A stretch of DNA of 13,661 nt from an uncultured Clostridiaceae bacterium. GTDB lineage: Bacteria; Bacillota; Clostridia; TANB77; CAG-508. Shown in pieces: positions 1-7,410 of this stretch (position 1 is its first letter; each line of letters begins with the position of its first letter). The notes under the pieces are model-generated. The model saw only the letters and a program-made list of their open reading frames with translations, had not been told where the DNA came from and made no database searches. The DNA is taken from the NCBI GenBank assembly GCA_958402495.1, contig CATXTS010000044.1:1-13661 (forward strand), given 5' to 3'. Both the position numbers and the translations under genes were made by a program.

Positions 1-89
1 TATGAGTTAAATTTTTCGTGGTAAAATTGAAAAAATAAGACTAGTCATAAAAGACCAGCTAAACATAAAGACCTTGTGTATAATTTGGT

Positions 90-590
90 TTGAACGAATC
101 AAATTATAGGAGGTATTTTAATGTTGAGAATATTTTAACAAAAGAAAGAGTAAGTTTCAAGGATTTAGAAGAAGTAGCTTTTAAAATTACATGTGAATTT
201 GCAAATGAAATATTAAGAACTATGTTAGAAGAATATGATAAAAAATTAATAGATAGCAGAGATACCAAGGTATACAGGCATAAAGGGAAAGAAACAACAA
301 TAAAAGCAAAGACAGGATTAGTTGAATAAAAAAGATAACAAAAAATGAAGAAGGAAAGAATAAGTAGGAGTAGAAATGGTTCAGAAAATATAGCTAAAAT
401 AATAACAATGTATGCTAGTAAGAGTTGTACAGATATAATAAAACATTTAGATGTGCAAATATTACCAGAAAGCTACATTAATGAAATAGAACAAAATATA
501 AAAGAAATGAAAAAACAAAAAGTAAAATCAAAAAGAATATATACATTTAAGCAAGGAACATTAGAAGGATATGCAAACATAAAAAACTAA
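90..590 (+). pseudogene. ISLre2/UPF0236-family transposase remnant, internally deleted
   Basis: Two open stretches in one frame (90-329 and 345-590) are separated by two in-frame stop codons at 327-329 and 336-338. The first reads like the N-terminus of ISLre2-type (UPF0236) transposases: SFKDLEEVAFKI, then an acidic/leucine stretch with EILRTMLEEYDKKL, then the hallmark YRHKGKETTIK and GLVE. The second resembles the family C-terminus, where an SRxxG(W)S..G...MA....Y pattern is seen as SRSRNGSENIAKIITMYAS. A full-length enzyme has roughly 450-480 residues (from memory), so about two thirds is missing, including the catalytic core. A perfect AGGAGG at 108-113 stands in front of an ATG at 121, but that ATG is out of frame with the transposase reading and stops after five codons, which indicates another frameshift. 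A TTG at 90 opens the long frame only formally. An 8-bp inverted repeat (ATAATTTG 80-87, CAAATTAT 100-107) lies over this start. Family assignment is from remembered sequence patterns. The element is surely inactive. Confidence 0.7.
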
Positions 591-888
591 TAGAAAATAA
601 AGAAATAAGTGAATTAATATATAGATAAACTGTGATAAGAATTTAAGCAAAATTACGAAGGAAATTAAAAGGGTAGTAATTTTGCTAGCATTACAGGTTA
701 TTTGAGTTGCTTACGAAGCAATAATAAAATTTTTATTAAAGTCTATTTTCCTTAAAATAAATTTATGGTAAAATATGAAAAAATGTAAAGAGAAAAAGCA
801 AGCCGAATATACATAGAAAATTTATAGGCAAAAATTTTGCCACGAATTACTTAACAGATACTTTTGTTCTGAGTAGTTTTCAGGGAAA
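591..888. other. AT-rich intergenic stretch without a gene
   Basis: No open frame worth calling lies here on either strand. The stretch follows the transposase remnant and may contain the eroded right end of that element. It holds two inverted repeats: an 11-bp pair at 646-686, listed separately, and a compact palindrome GGCAAAAATTTTGCC at 827-841. A TGG-TAAAAT string at 766-774 looks like an extended -10 element but has no convincing -35. The same TGGTAAAAT string occurs at 20-28 and 909-917; only the last has a good -35. Confidence 0.5.
646..686. repeat. 11-bp perfect inverted repeat
   Basis: AGCAAAATTAC at 646-656 is repeated inverted as GTAATTTTGCT at 676-686, with a 19-nt spacer. No run of T follows, so it is not an ordinary intrinsic terminator. 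It could be a terminal-repeat relic of the adjacent decayed insertion sequence, or a structured RNA element. The sequence alone does not decide. Confidence 0.45.
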
Positions 889-917
889 TTGCAAATTATG
901 TAAAGATGTGGTAAAAT
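889..917 (+). promoter_or_regulatory. Sigma-A-like promoter of the orphan gene at 974
   Basis: TTGCAA (889-894) and TAAAAT (912-917) are separated by exactly 17 nt. TGG precedes the -10, giving an extended -10 (TGn). Transcription would start near 924, leaving a leader of about 50 nt. Confidence 0.55.
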
Positions 918-925
918 AGTTAGTA

Positions 926-940
926 AGAACAAGTAGTTCT
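926..940. promoter_or_regulatory. Palindrome at the expected transcription start, possible operator
   Basis: AGAAC-AAGTA-GTTCT is a 5-bp perfect inverted repeat with a 5-nt centre. It sits right after the -10 element, where a repressor would block initiation or where the RNA could form a small hairpin. A half-site GTTCT also occurs upstream at 866-870. It resembles, but does not match, the Gram-positive LexA box, whose spacer is 4 nt and whose outer base is C/G. Confidence 0.3.
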
Positions 941-973
941 AAATATTATTTTATGAACAGGAGGAAAATGGAC

Positions 974-1612
974 ATGAAAGAGACTTTTATAACAAAGAAT
1001 GGGGTAACCATTGAGGTGAATGTAACTAGGACTCAAGGAGTAAATGTTGCAGGCGAAAATATGGAATTACCCAAAGGGACAAAAATGGTGGCAGAGAACA
1101 TGGCAAAAGGTATTCGGTATGAATATGTGGATACTGAAAGCTTGGTACAAAGAGACTTTGAAGGAGTACGACCGAAAGGACTGCAAAAGGAGTTGCAAGA
1201 ACTAATCCTGACAGAGGGATTTCCCTATCAAGGGGAAGTTGGTAACTTTTGGGCTGGGGTACCTGAAGTATCAGATAATGAGGCGTTTAGTTGTGAAATG
1301 CTGGCTAACTGGGCAGAGTATTTTGACCGAGAGAATGGAAGCTGTATGGGGAATATCCATCAATATGCTCTTTACCTTGCAAGCAGGGTAAAAGTTGAAG
1401 GATGGGAATCTGTTGTTGCAGAAAAATCAAATAGAATTTATAAGCGTTATCGCATTATCAAAGACGATCGTACAGGCTTCGGATTCTCCAGGGTTGGTGG
1501 CTGTTCTAATTTTATTTACGTTAACGATGAGCCATCTTCGCGTATCCTCACTGCAAGCAATACTACGCACATATCCAACATGATTATCGCCTGGATTGTG
1601 CTTCCAAAGTAG
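974..1612 (+). CDS. Orphan protein of unknown function, 212 aa, GC-rich for the region
   Basis: I do not recognise this protein. The start is set at ATG 974 because AGGAGG at 959-964 lies 9 nt upstream of it; ATG 968 would be only 3 nt away and ATG 953 precedes the site. No signal peptide or membrane segment is visible, so it looks soluble and cytoplasmic. The N-terminal part is mixed alpha/beta and fairly charged (MKETFITKNGVTIEVNVTR). The middle is rich in Trp, Phe and Tyr (EGFPYQGEVGNFWAG, LANWAEYFD). The C-terminus (GFGFSRVGGCSNFIYV ... IIAWIVLPK) is rich in Ser, Asn, Thr, Ile and Asp. GC is roughly 42%, well above the neighbours. From about 1437 on, codons switch from A/G-ending to mostly C/T-ending. 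It has its own promoter and terminator, so it is monocistronic. Composition suggests acquisition from another source, and the C-terminal switch could mean a recombined or diversified cassette. Confidence 0.7.
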   Translation: MKETFITKNGVTIEVNVTRTQGVNVAGENMELPKGTKMVAENMAKGIRYEYVDTESLVQRDFEGVRPKGLQKELQELILTEGFPYQGEVGNFWAGVPEVSDNEAFSCEMLANWAEYFDRENGSCMGNIHQYALYLASRVKVEGWESVVAEKSNRIYKRYRIIKDDRTGFGFSRVGGCSNFIYVNDEPSSRILTASNTTHISNMIIAWIVLPK

Positions 1613-1654
1613 CACTGTCACCTGTAAAAGATTTTGTTGTAAAGCAAATAGAGG

Positions 1655-1688
1655 AAAGGGAATCTTGAAAATTCAGATTCTCTTTTTT
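1655..1688 (+). terminator. Intrinsic terminator of the orphan gene
   Basis: AAAGGGAATCTTGAA pairs with TTCAGATTCTCTTT around an AA loop, with one bulge and one G-U pair, and is followed by a T run at 1683-1688. It lies about 40 nt after the stop codon and separates this gene from smc. Confidence 0.8.
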
Positions 1689-1726
1689 CCATTTTCATAC
1701 ATAAAAATGTATAAAGTAGTTGCCTA

Positions 1727-1755
1727 TTGACTTTTAAGGGCAGAAACTATATAAT
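1727..1755 (+). promoter_or_regulatory. Sigma-A promoter of smc
   Basis: TTGACT (1727-1732) and a perfect TATAAT (1750-1755) are separated by 17 nt. Initiation near 1762 would give a leader of about 60 nt. This shows that smc is transcribed independently of the upstream gene. Confidence 0.8.
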
Positions 1756-1779
1756 TTGAGAAGAAAAAAGAGTTTTTAT

Positions 1780-1798
1780 CACTATTAAAAAAATAGTG
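1780..1798 (+). promoter_or_regulatory. Small hairpin in the smc leader
   Basis: CACTATT (1780-1786) and AATAGTG (1792-1798) form a 7-bp stem with a loop of five A, followed by only three T. It ends 13 nt before the AAAGGTGGAG ribosome binding site. It may affect mRNA stability or translation, but it is too weak to call an attenuator. Confidence 0.35.
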
Positions 1799-1824
1799 TT
1801 TCATAGATAAAAGGTGGAGAAAGC

Positions 1825-4800
1825 ATGTATTTAAAAAGACTAGAATTACAAGGGTTTAAATCTTTTGCAGATAAAACCATATTAGAATTTAGACCAGGAA
1901 TCACCTCTGTTATAGGACCGAATGGTTCTGGAAAGAGTAATATATCGGATAGTATTAGATGGGTATTAGGAGAACAAAGTATGAAATCTCTGAGAGGTTC
2001 TACTTCTTCTGATATTATTTTTGCTGGTACGCAAAATAGAAAATCCTTAGGGTTTGCAGAAGTTTCGATTGTCATTGATAACCAAGATGGAAAATTACCG
2101 ATTGAATATAATGAAGTAACAGTAACTAGAAAAATTTATAGAAGTGGAGAGACAGGGTATTTTATTAATAAAACACCTTGTCGTCTAAAAGATATTCTAG
2201 AATTATTTATGGATACAGGTATTGGAAAAGATGGCTATTCGATTATTGGACAAGGAAAAATTGACGAAATTTTAAGTAATAAATCGGAGGATAGACGTCG
2301 AATTTTTGAAGAAGCAGCTGGTATTGTCAAATATAGAACTAGAAAGCTAGAGTCTGAGAAGAAATTAGAACAAACCAAATTAAATTTATTAAGAATTAAT
2401 GATATCTTATCAGAAATTGAAGCCAATATAGAGCCACTAAAATTACAATCAGAAAAGGCAAAAAAGTTCTTAGATTTAAGAGAAGAATTAAAGAATGTAG
2501 AAGTAGGACTATTTTTATATAATATAGAAACATATAAAGAAAAACTAGAACAAATTCTACAAGATGAAGAAATTATGCAGACACAATATGCTAGAGAAGA
2601 TGAAAAACAAGAACAGGTAAAGCAAACAAAAGAACTATTAAAACAAGCAATTGATGAAATGACCGTGCAAATTGAGCAGATGCAAAACTTAGGATTTGAA
2701 AGTAGCAATCAAATTGAGAAGATTCATGCACAAATTAAAGTAGCAGAGGAAAGAATTGAAAATAATAAGCAAAATAAAACCAGGTTTGAACAGGAAATCG
2801 AAGAGACAAAAGTTAGAATAGAGCAATTAGAAGAGGAAAAACAACAAAAACAAGAAAAGAAATTAAATTTATCCCAAAATCGAGAGAAATTTGAAAAAGA
2901 GTTAGAGCAAAAACAAGAAGAATTAGAAAAATTAAGTGAGAAATTATCTACTAAAGAATTAGAAATAGAAGCTAAAAAACAAACTGTAGAACAAGATATT
3001 GATAAAAAATATGAGATAGCAGGTGTGATAAATAGCTTAGATATTTACTATGAAAATTTAGAGAAAAGAGAAAAGGCCTTAAAACAAGAGACCATGTCTA
3101 CCATTTCGGAATTAGATGCTATTAGAATGCAAAAACAAGATTTAGGAAAAGATTTTTATGAAATAGAAGCCAAGAGAAATAGCCTTTTGGAAGAATTAGA
3201 GACCATACAAGTAGAAAAACAAAAAAGTAATCAGAAGTTAAAAGATTATGAGGATAGAAAAAATCAAATAGCTTATGAAATCAAAATGAAAGATGCAAAA
3301 TGTAAATTCTTAATAGAGACCGAAAAAGAAAAAGAAGGCTATACCAAAAGTGTTAAAAGCGTTTTATTAGCCTGTGAGCAGGATAAATCTTTGGAGAAAG
3401 GTGTTCATGGGGTACTAGCTAATTTAATTTCTGTAGAGGGAGCTTATGAAACAGCAATTGAAATGACACTAGGTGCTGCCCTTCAAAATATTGTAACAGA
3501 ATCAGAGCAAGATGCAAAAAAGTTAATTGACTATTTACGTCAGCACAATCTAGGTAGGGCATCATTTTTACCAATTACGGCTGTAAAAGGGAAAAAATTA
3601 GAAACAATCAATCAAAAAGGAATAAGTGGCGTCATTGGAATTGCAGCAGATTTAGTAAAATACCAAAAGAAATATGAACAGATTATCTATAATTTATTAG
3701 GAAGAACGGTTATTGTAGAAGACTTAGAAGGCGCTATTGCACTTGCTAAACAAAACCACTATGCTTTCCGTATAGTCACACTAAAAGGAGATGTGATTAA
3801 TCCATCTGGTGCGATGAGTGGTGGTAGTGTTTCTGCCAAAACAGTTAATATTTTAGGTAGAGGCAGAGAAATAGAAAGTTTAGAAAAACAAATTAAAAAG
3901 TTAGAAAAACAGATGGAAGAACTCCTAGAAGAGAAGAAACAATATGAAGCTTCTATAGAAACCATTTTACAAAAAGCAGAAACTTTAGAAAGTAACTTGC
4001 AAGAAGTAGATATCCATTATGCAACTGAAAAACAAAAAATGGTGGCTATTGAAGAAAACCTTTCTAAATTAGAAGTAAAGTACAATCGATTAAAAGAAGA
4101 AGCTATCCAATTAGGACAATCTAAACAAGACAATAGAACTCAGAAACAAGAAAAAGAACAAGAAATCCAAAATTTAACTAGCCAAATAGAGGCTTTAAGT
4201 TTAGTAATCGAAGAATTTGCACAAGATAATAAAGATAATCAAACTTATATGGATGATTTAAATTTTGATATTACGAATTTAAAAATTTCTGTATCTTCTT
4301 TTGATGAAAGTAACTTATCCATTGATGAGATGATTGAGAGAATCCATATAGATATTGAAAATCAGCAAATGGCTAGAACTAGTAAAGAAGAACAAATTAC
4401 AAAAATTTTAGAGGAAAATACGCAAATAGCAACTAACATTGCTAATCTATATGCACAAATAGACTCGATAAAAGAGCAAGTAGAAAATAGTACCCAAAAA
4501 GTAGAAGAATTAAAAGAAACAAGAATTGAGAAAAATAAAGAACTAGCACAAAAAGAAGAGGAAATTTCTGAGAAGTTTAAAGTGTTAGAAGATTTAAAAG
4601 AACAACTTGTTAAAATGGACGTGAAGAAGACAAAATTAGAGCAAGATATTGCAGAAATGGTAAATAACTTATGGGAAGAATATGAGATAACGCCAAATCA
4701 TGCAGAGGATTATCCAAAACCGAATAATGTACAAATAGCATCCAAAGAAGTACATCGTTTGAGAAATGAAATAAGGGATTTAGGTAGTATCAATATAGAT

Positions 4801-5379
4801 GCTATCGAAGAATACAAGAAGACAAAAGAACGTTATGATTTTATGTGTGAACAACGCCTTGATTTAGAAAACGCAGCTGCGAAACTAAGAAAAATGATTA
4901 GCGAAATGACAGAGACGATGAAAACACAATTTGCGGAAAAATTTGCATTAATTAATAAGCATTTTAATGAAGTATTTGTAGAATTATTTGGTGGAGGTAA
5001 AGCGGAACTAATTCTAGAAGATGAAAATAATATTTTAGAATGTGGTATTGATATTCGTGTACAACCAACCGGTAAAAAACTGCAAAATATGTTATTACTA
5101 TCTGGAGGAGAGAAAGCTTTTACAGCTATTGCGCTGCTATTTGCTATTTTAAAAATTAATCCAGCACCATTTTGTATTTTAGATGAGATTGAAGCTGCTT
5201 TAGATGATGTAAACGTATATCGTTTTGCAGAATATTTAAAGAAATTTAGTAAAGAAACACAGTTCTTAGTCATTACACACAGAAAAGGTACGATGGAATC
5301 GGCAGATACTGTCTATGGTATTACGATGGAGGAAAATGGTATTAGTAAATTATTATCTATGAAGCTAGCTACTAAATAA
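1825..5379 (+). CDS. smc: Chromosome segregation/condensin ATPase SMC
   Basis: SMC is the ATPase core of bacterial condensin. As a homodimer with ScpA and ScpB it compacts and separates sister chromosomes on the nucleoid. At 1184 aa it has the usual bacterial length (about 1180-1190). The N-terminal ATPase half carries FKSFADKT at 11-18 and Walker A GPNGSGKSN at 31-39; the Q-loop Gln is at about 143. A long charged coiled coil follows (about 160-520), then the hinge (about 525-675, from GVHGVLANL to the glycine-rich SGAMSGGS), then a second coiled coil (about 680-1010). The C-terminal half has the ABC signature LSGGEKA at 1092-1098 and Walker B CILDEIEAALDD with Asp1120 and catalytic Glu1121. 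ATG 1825 is preceded by AAAGGTGGAG and is the conserved MYLKRLELQGFKSF start. No rnc lies upstream and no ftsY downstream, the usual Firmicute neighbours; the gene stands alone between its own promoter and terminator. Identification is certain. Confidence 0.98.
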   Translation: MYLKRLELQGFKSFADKTILEFRPGITSVIGPNGSGKSNISDSIRWVLGEQSMKSLRGSTSSDIIFAGTQNRKSLGFAEVSIVIDNQDGKLPIEYNEVTVTRKIYRSGETGYFINKTPCRLKDILELFMDTGIGKDGYSIIGQGKIDEILSNKSEDRRRIFEEAAGIVKYRTRKLESEKKLEQTKLNLLRINDILSEIEANIEPLKLQSEKAKKFLDLREELKNVEVGLFLYNIETYKEKLEQILQDEEIMQTQYAREDEKQEQVKQTKELLKQAIDEMTVQIEQMQNLGFESSNQIEKIHAQIKVAEERIENNKQNKTRFEQEIEETKVRIEQLEEEKQQKQEKKLNLSQNREKFEKELEQKQEELEKLSEKLSTKELEIEAKKQTVEQDIDKKYEIAGVINSLDIYYENLEKREKALKQETMSTISELDAIRMQKQDLGKDFYEIEAKRNSLLEELETIQVEKQKSNQKLKDYEDRKNQIAYEIKMKDAKCKFLIETEKEKEGYTKSVKSVLLACEQDKSLEKGVHGVLANLISVEGAYETAIEMTLGAALQNIVTESEQDAKKLIDYLRQHNLGRASFLPITAVKGKKLETINQKGISGVIGIAADLVKYQKKYEQIIYNLLGRTVIVEDLEGAIALAKQNHYAFRIVTLKGDVINPSGAMSGGSVSAKTVNILGRGREIESLEKQIKKLEKQMEELLEEKKQYEASIETILQKAETLESNLQEVDIHYATEKQKMVAIEENLSKLEVKYNRLKEEAIQLGQSKQDNRTQKQEKEQEIQNLTSQIEALSLVIEEFAQDNKDNQTYMDDLNFDITNLKISVSSFDESNLSIDEMIERIHIDIENQQMARTSKEEQITKILEENTQIATNIANLYAQIDSIKEQVENSTQKVEELKETRIEKNKELAQKEEEISEKFKVLEDLKEQLVKMDVKKTKLEQDIAEMVNNLWEEYEITPNHAEDYPKPNNVQIASKEVHRLRNEIRDLGSINIDAIEEYKKTKERYDFMCEQRLDLENAAAKLRKMISEMTETMKTQFAEKFALINKHFNEVFVELFGGGKAELILEDENNILECGIDIRVQPTGKKLQNMLLLSGGEKAFTAIALLFAILKINPAPFCILDEIEAALDDVNVYRFAEYLKKFSKETQFLVITHRKGTMESADTVYGITMEENGISKLLSMKLATK

Positions 5380-5380
5380 G

Positions 5381-5420
5381 AAAAAAAGAATTCATTTCAT
5401 ACAAGAAATGGATTCTTTTT
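5381..5420. terminator. Bidirectional terminator between smc and the DUF4097 gene
   Basis: GAATTCATTTC (5388-5398) pairs with GAAATGGATTC (5405-5415), with one G-U pair. The stem is flanked by an A run at 5381-5387 and a T run at 5416-5420, so it can stop transcription from both sides. It lies just after the smc stop and just before the end of the minus-strand gene at 5443. Confidence 0.85.
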
Positions 5421-5442
5421 GAATATGGTTCTTACTTTCATT

Positions 5443-6432
5443 TTAAGAATTTACTTTTATATTGCCAGAGAAAGTTTCTAAAGTAAGTTCTATTTCAGAT
5501 TTACGATTATTTCCATTAATATGGGTATTGCCAGATGTAGTTTTCGTTTCTACATAAACATCTTCTAAATGTAAAATTTCGATTTTTCCAGAAGTGGTTT
5601 TCATATGAGAGTGAGCATGCAAATGGCAAGTATCTATTTTTAAGTTTCCAGAAGTAGAGGTAATTTGACAAGAGCCGTCTATTTGACCTACAGAAATTTC
5701 ACCAGATATGGTTTTTAATTGAATAGTTTGCGTTTGTTGAATATGTATCCTTCCAGAAGAACTTTCAGCAGAACCATTTTGTAAGGTGTTTACTTGGATA
5801 TTTCCAGAGGTGGTTTTTATGGTAGCCTGGTTTAAGTCTTTGGCTTGTATTTTTCCAGAGGTGCTTTTTATTTCTGCTTCTTGTGCATTACCACATTGGA
5901 TGTTTCCAGAAGTAGTTTGGATATTTCCTGTACGCATATGACCACAAGTAATATTGCCAGAAATACTTTCTAGTTGTAAGGTAGATTGTTCTAAATCTAA
6001 GATAGAAATATTGCCACTTGCTGTTTTAACATGTATGGTTTTCTCTATGGTCTTAGGAATTTCTATAATGATTTCTTCTTGATACCAGCAAAAGAAAATA
6101 CCAATCACATTATTTTCTTTTGTTAAACTAAGCGTACCATCTTCTAGCTTTTCTGAAATTAATTGATGTTTCATACCAGAAGCGGTTACTTTCATTTTGT
6201 CAGAATTCCCTTCTCGGATGGTTACTTTAGAAGATAGAGCATCTATGTTTAATCTTTCAAACTCTTCTAAAGCATATTCTTTTTGAAAAATTTGTTCCGT
6301 TTTCGTGTTAAAAAAGACAATATGAAAATTTTTATCTTTATGAAACATAAGCCAAATCATGAGACTAATGATGCCGATAGCAACAATTGATAATAAAACA
6401 ATGAGTGATATTTTTAATCCTTTATATTGCAT
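5443..6432 (-). CDS. DUF4097 beta-repeat protein with N-terminal membrane anchor
   Basis: This 329-aa protein has one N-terminal transmembrane segment (about residues 8-29, ISLIVLLSIVAIGIISLMIW) preceded by Lys, then an outward-facing part. From about residue 130 to the end it is a run of degenerate beta-strand repeats of 16-22 residues centred on TTSGNI, SGKI, SGRI or SGEI. This is the right-handed beta-helix pattern of the DUF4097 ('putative adhesin', bactofilin-like) family. The biochemical role of the family is not established; members often sit beside regulators and are thought to act at the envelope. ATG 6432 is preceded by AAAGGGGG at a good distance. The start overlaps the end of the XRE gene by 19 bp, so the two are translationally coupled in one operon. 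The repeats are also visible at DNA level as recurring tttccagaagt-like strings on the plus strand. Family call is confident, function is not. Confidence 0.88.
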   Translation of the reverse strand: MQYKGLKISLIVLLSIVAIGIISLMIWLMFHKDKNFHIVFFNTKTEQIFQKEYALEEFERLNIDALSSKVTIREGNSDKMKVTASGMKHQLISEKLEDGTLSLTKENNVIGIFFCWYQEEIIIEIPKTIEKTIHVKTASGNISILDLEQSTLQLESISGNITCGHMRTGNIQTTSGNIQCGNAQEAEIKSTSGKIQAKDLNQATIKTTSGNIQVNTLQNGSAESSSGRIHIQQTQTIQLKTISGEISVGQIDGSCQITSTSGNLKIDTCHLHAHSHMKTTSGKIEILHLEDVYVETKTTSGNTHINGNNRKSEIELTLETFSGNIKVNS

Positions 6433-7139
6433 GTTTGTTCCCCCTTTATATCTAATAGAAGACTAGTAATGATTTCAGCAATAGCTAGTACAATCCAAAT
6501 CATCCAAGTAACATTCCATGCCATACTCATAAAGCTAACGAACAAATAAAGCAGTAAGAAAAGTAAAGCAAGGATTCCCATGATTTTTCGTTTTGTTTTT
6601 TGTTTCTTTTTCTTAGTTTCCATTTCTTCTGTATAAATAGTATCTTTTGGTGTAGTTTCTATATGGCTATTTATAGATTGAGACATATTAGTATTTTTTC
6701 TTTTTTCTTTAGGATGTGAGATAAAATAGTACAGTAAAATAACAGTAGCAACTGACCAAAGTGTAGTGGTAATCATTAATGCATGAGAGACCTCATATTC
6801 CAAGGATTCTGTCATGTAAGGCAAACTAAAAGTACCGATACAATATAGAAATACACTAATACAAATAACAAAAGCTTTTTGCTTATGTCTTTTCCTAATT
6901 GCCTGCTCATTATCCTCCCTGGAAGAAGTCGGTGTAGAGACTTTTTCTCCTTTTATGAATTCATCTGTGGTAATACCAAAGATTTCACAAAGAGGTAAGA
7001 TTTTATTAAATTCTGGTGTACTTTGATCTGTTTCCCATTTGGAAATCGTTTGTCTAGTTACACCAATTTTTTCAGCTAATACGTCTTGAGACATATTGGC
7101 CTGTGTTCGATAAGATGATATTCTTTCTCCTAATGTCAC
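6414..7139 (-). CDS. Membrane-bound XRE-family transcriptional regulator
   Basis: This 241-aa protein combines an N-terminal Cro/C1-type helix-turn-helix (about residues 5-60; recognition region IGVTRQTISKWETDQSTPE at 25-43) with four hydrophobic segments (about 89-108, 119-140, 186-206 and 208-230). A polar, lysine-rich cytoplasmic linker (about 141-185) separates the two pairs. DNA binding would therefore take place at the membrane, probably controlling its own operon and responding to envelope conditions; the regulatory logic is inferred. The start is GTG 7139, placed by AAAGGAAAGGGG about 7 nt upstream and by the typical MTLGERISSYR start of the family. It is the first gene of a two-gene operon with the DUF4097 gene. 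A palindrome about 140 bp upstream may be its operator. Similar HTH-plus-DUF4097 pairs are common in Firmicutes, though the HTH partner varies. Confidence 0.88.
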   Translation of the reverse strand: MTLGERISSYRTQANMSQDVLAEKIGVTRQTISKWETDQSTPEFNKILPLCEIFGITTDEFIKGEKVSTPTSSREDNEQAIRKRHKQKAFVICISVFLYCIGTFSLPYMTESLEYEVSHALMITTTLWSVATVILLYYFISHPKEKRKNTNMSQSINSHIETTPKDTIYTEEMETKKKKQKTKRKIMGILALLFLLLYLFVSFMSMAWNVTWMIWIVLAIAEIITSLLLDIKGEQTCNIKD

Positions 7140-7277
7140 GTTTTATTCCCCTTTCCTTTTTTTATTTGTCTTTATTATAGGTTTTCTTTTAGTTGCAATC
7201 CACCAACTTTACTTGGAAGTTTGTCAACCATATTTAACCTTGGGCATTTTAAGCTATAAAATAGATAAAATGTTTAT

Positions 7278-7295
7278 ACCTTTTTGGTTAAAGGT
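7278..7295. promoter_or_regulatory. Palindrome upstream of the XRE/DUF4097 operon, possible operator
   Basis: ACCTTT-TTGGTT-AAAGGT is a perfect 6-bp inverted repeat in the 200-bp gap between the ytaF terminator and the XRE gene. On the minus strand it abuts TATAAA, a candidate -10. A second short palindrome (AACTT-7-AAGTT, near 7204-7220) and a TTGACA on the minus strand (7212-7217) lie closer to the gene, but no properly spaced -10 goes with that TTGACA. The promoter is therefore not fixed. Confidence 0.3.
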
Positions 7296-7339
7296 ACGAT
7301 AAAAATAAGTTAGATATCATCATTCTAACATAGGTCAAC

Positions 7340-7378
7340 AAAAAAAGGAAGTATACACTAAATAAGTGTGCATACTTC
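7340..7378 (-). terminator. Intrinsic terminator of ytaF
   Basis: Read on the minus strand, GAAGTATGCACACT (7378-7365) pairs with AGTGTATACTTC (7359-7348) with a small GC bulge. A T run follows, seen as the A run 7340-7346 on the plus strand. It lies about 30 nt after the ytaF stop and isolates ytaF from the XRE operon. Confidence 0.8.
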
Positions 7379-7410
7379 TTATATTCGCAAACTTTATGAT
7401 TAGATAAAAA

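Noticed and set aside
926..940. LexA/SOS box
   Set aside because: The spacer is 5 nt instead of 4, and the outer bases are A/T rather than C/G.
2235..2708. Antisense ORFs under smc, and similar ones under the calcium pump and surface-protein genes
   Set aside because: They are shadows of strongly coding frames, with low-complexity Ser/Phe/Ile or Leu/His composition and no ribosome binding sites.
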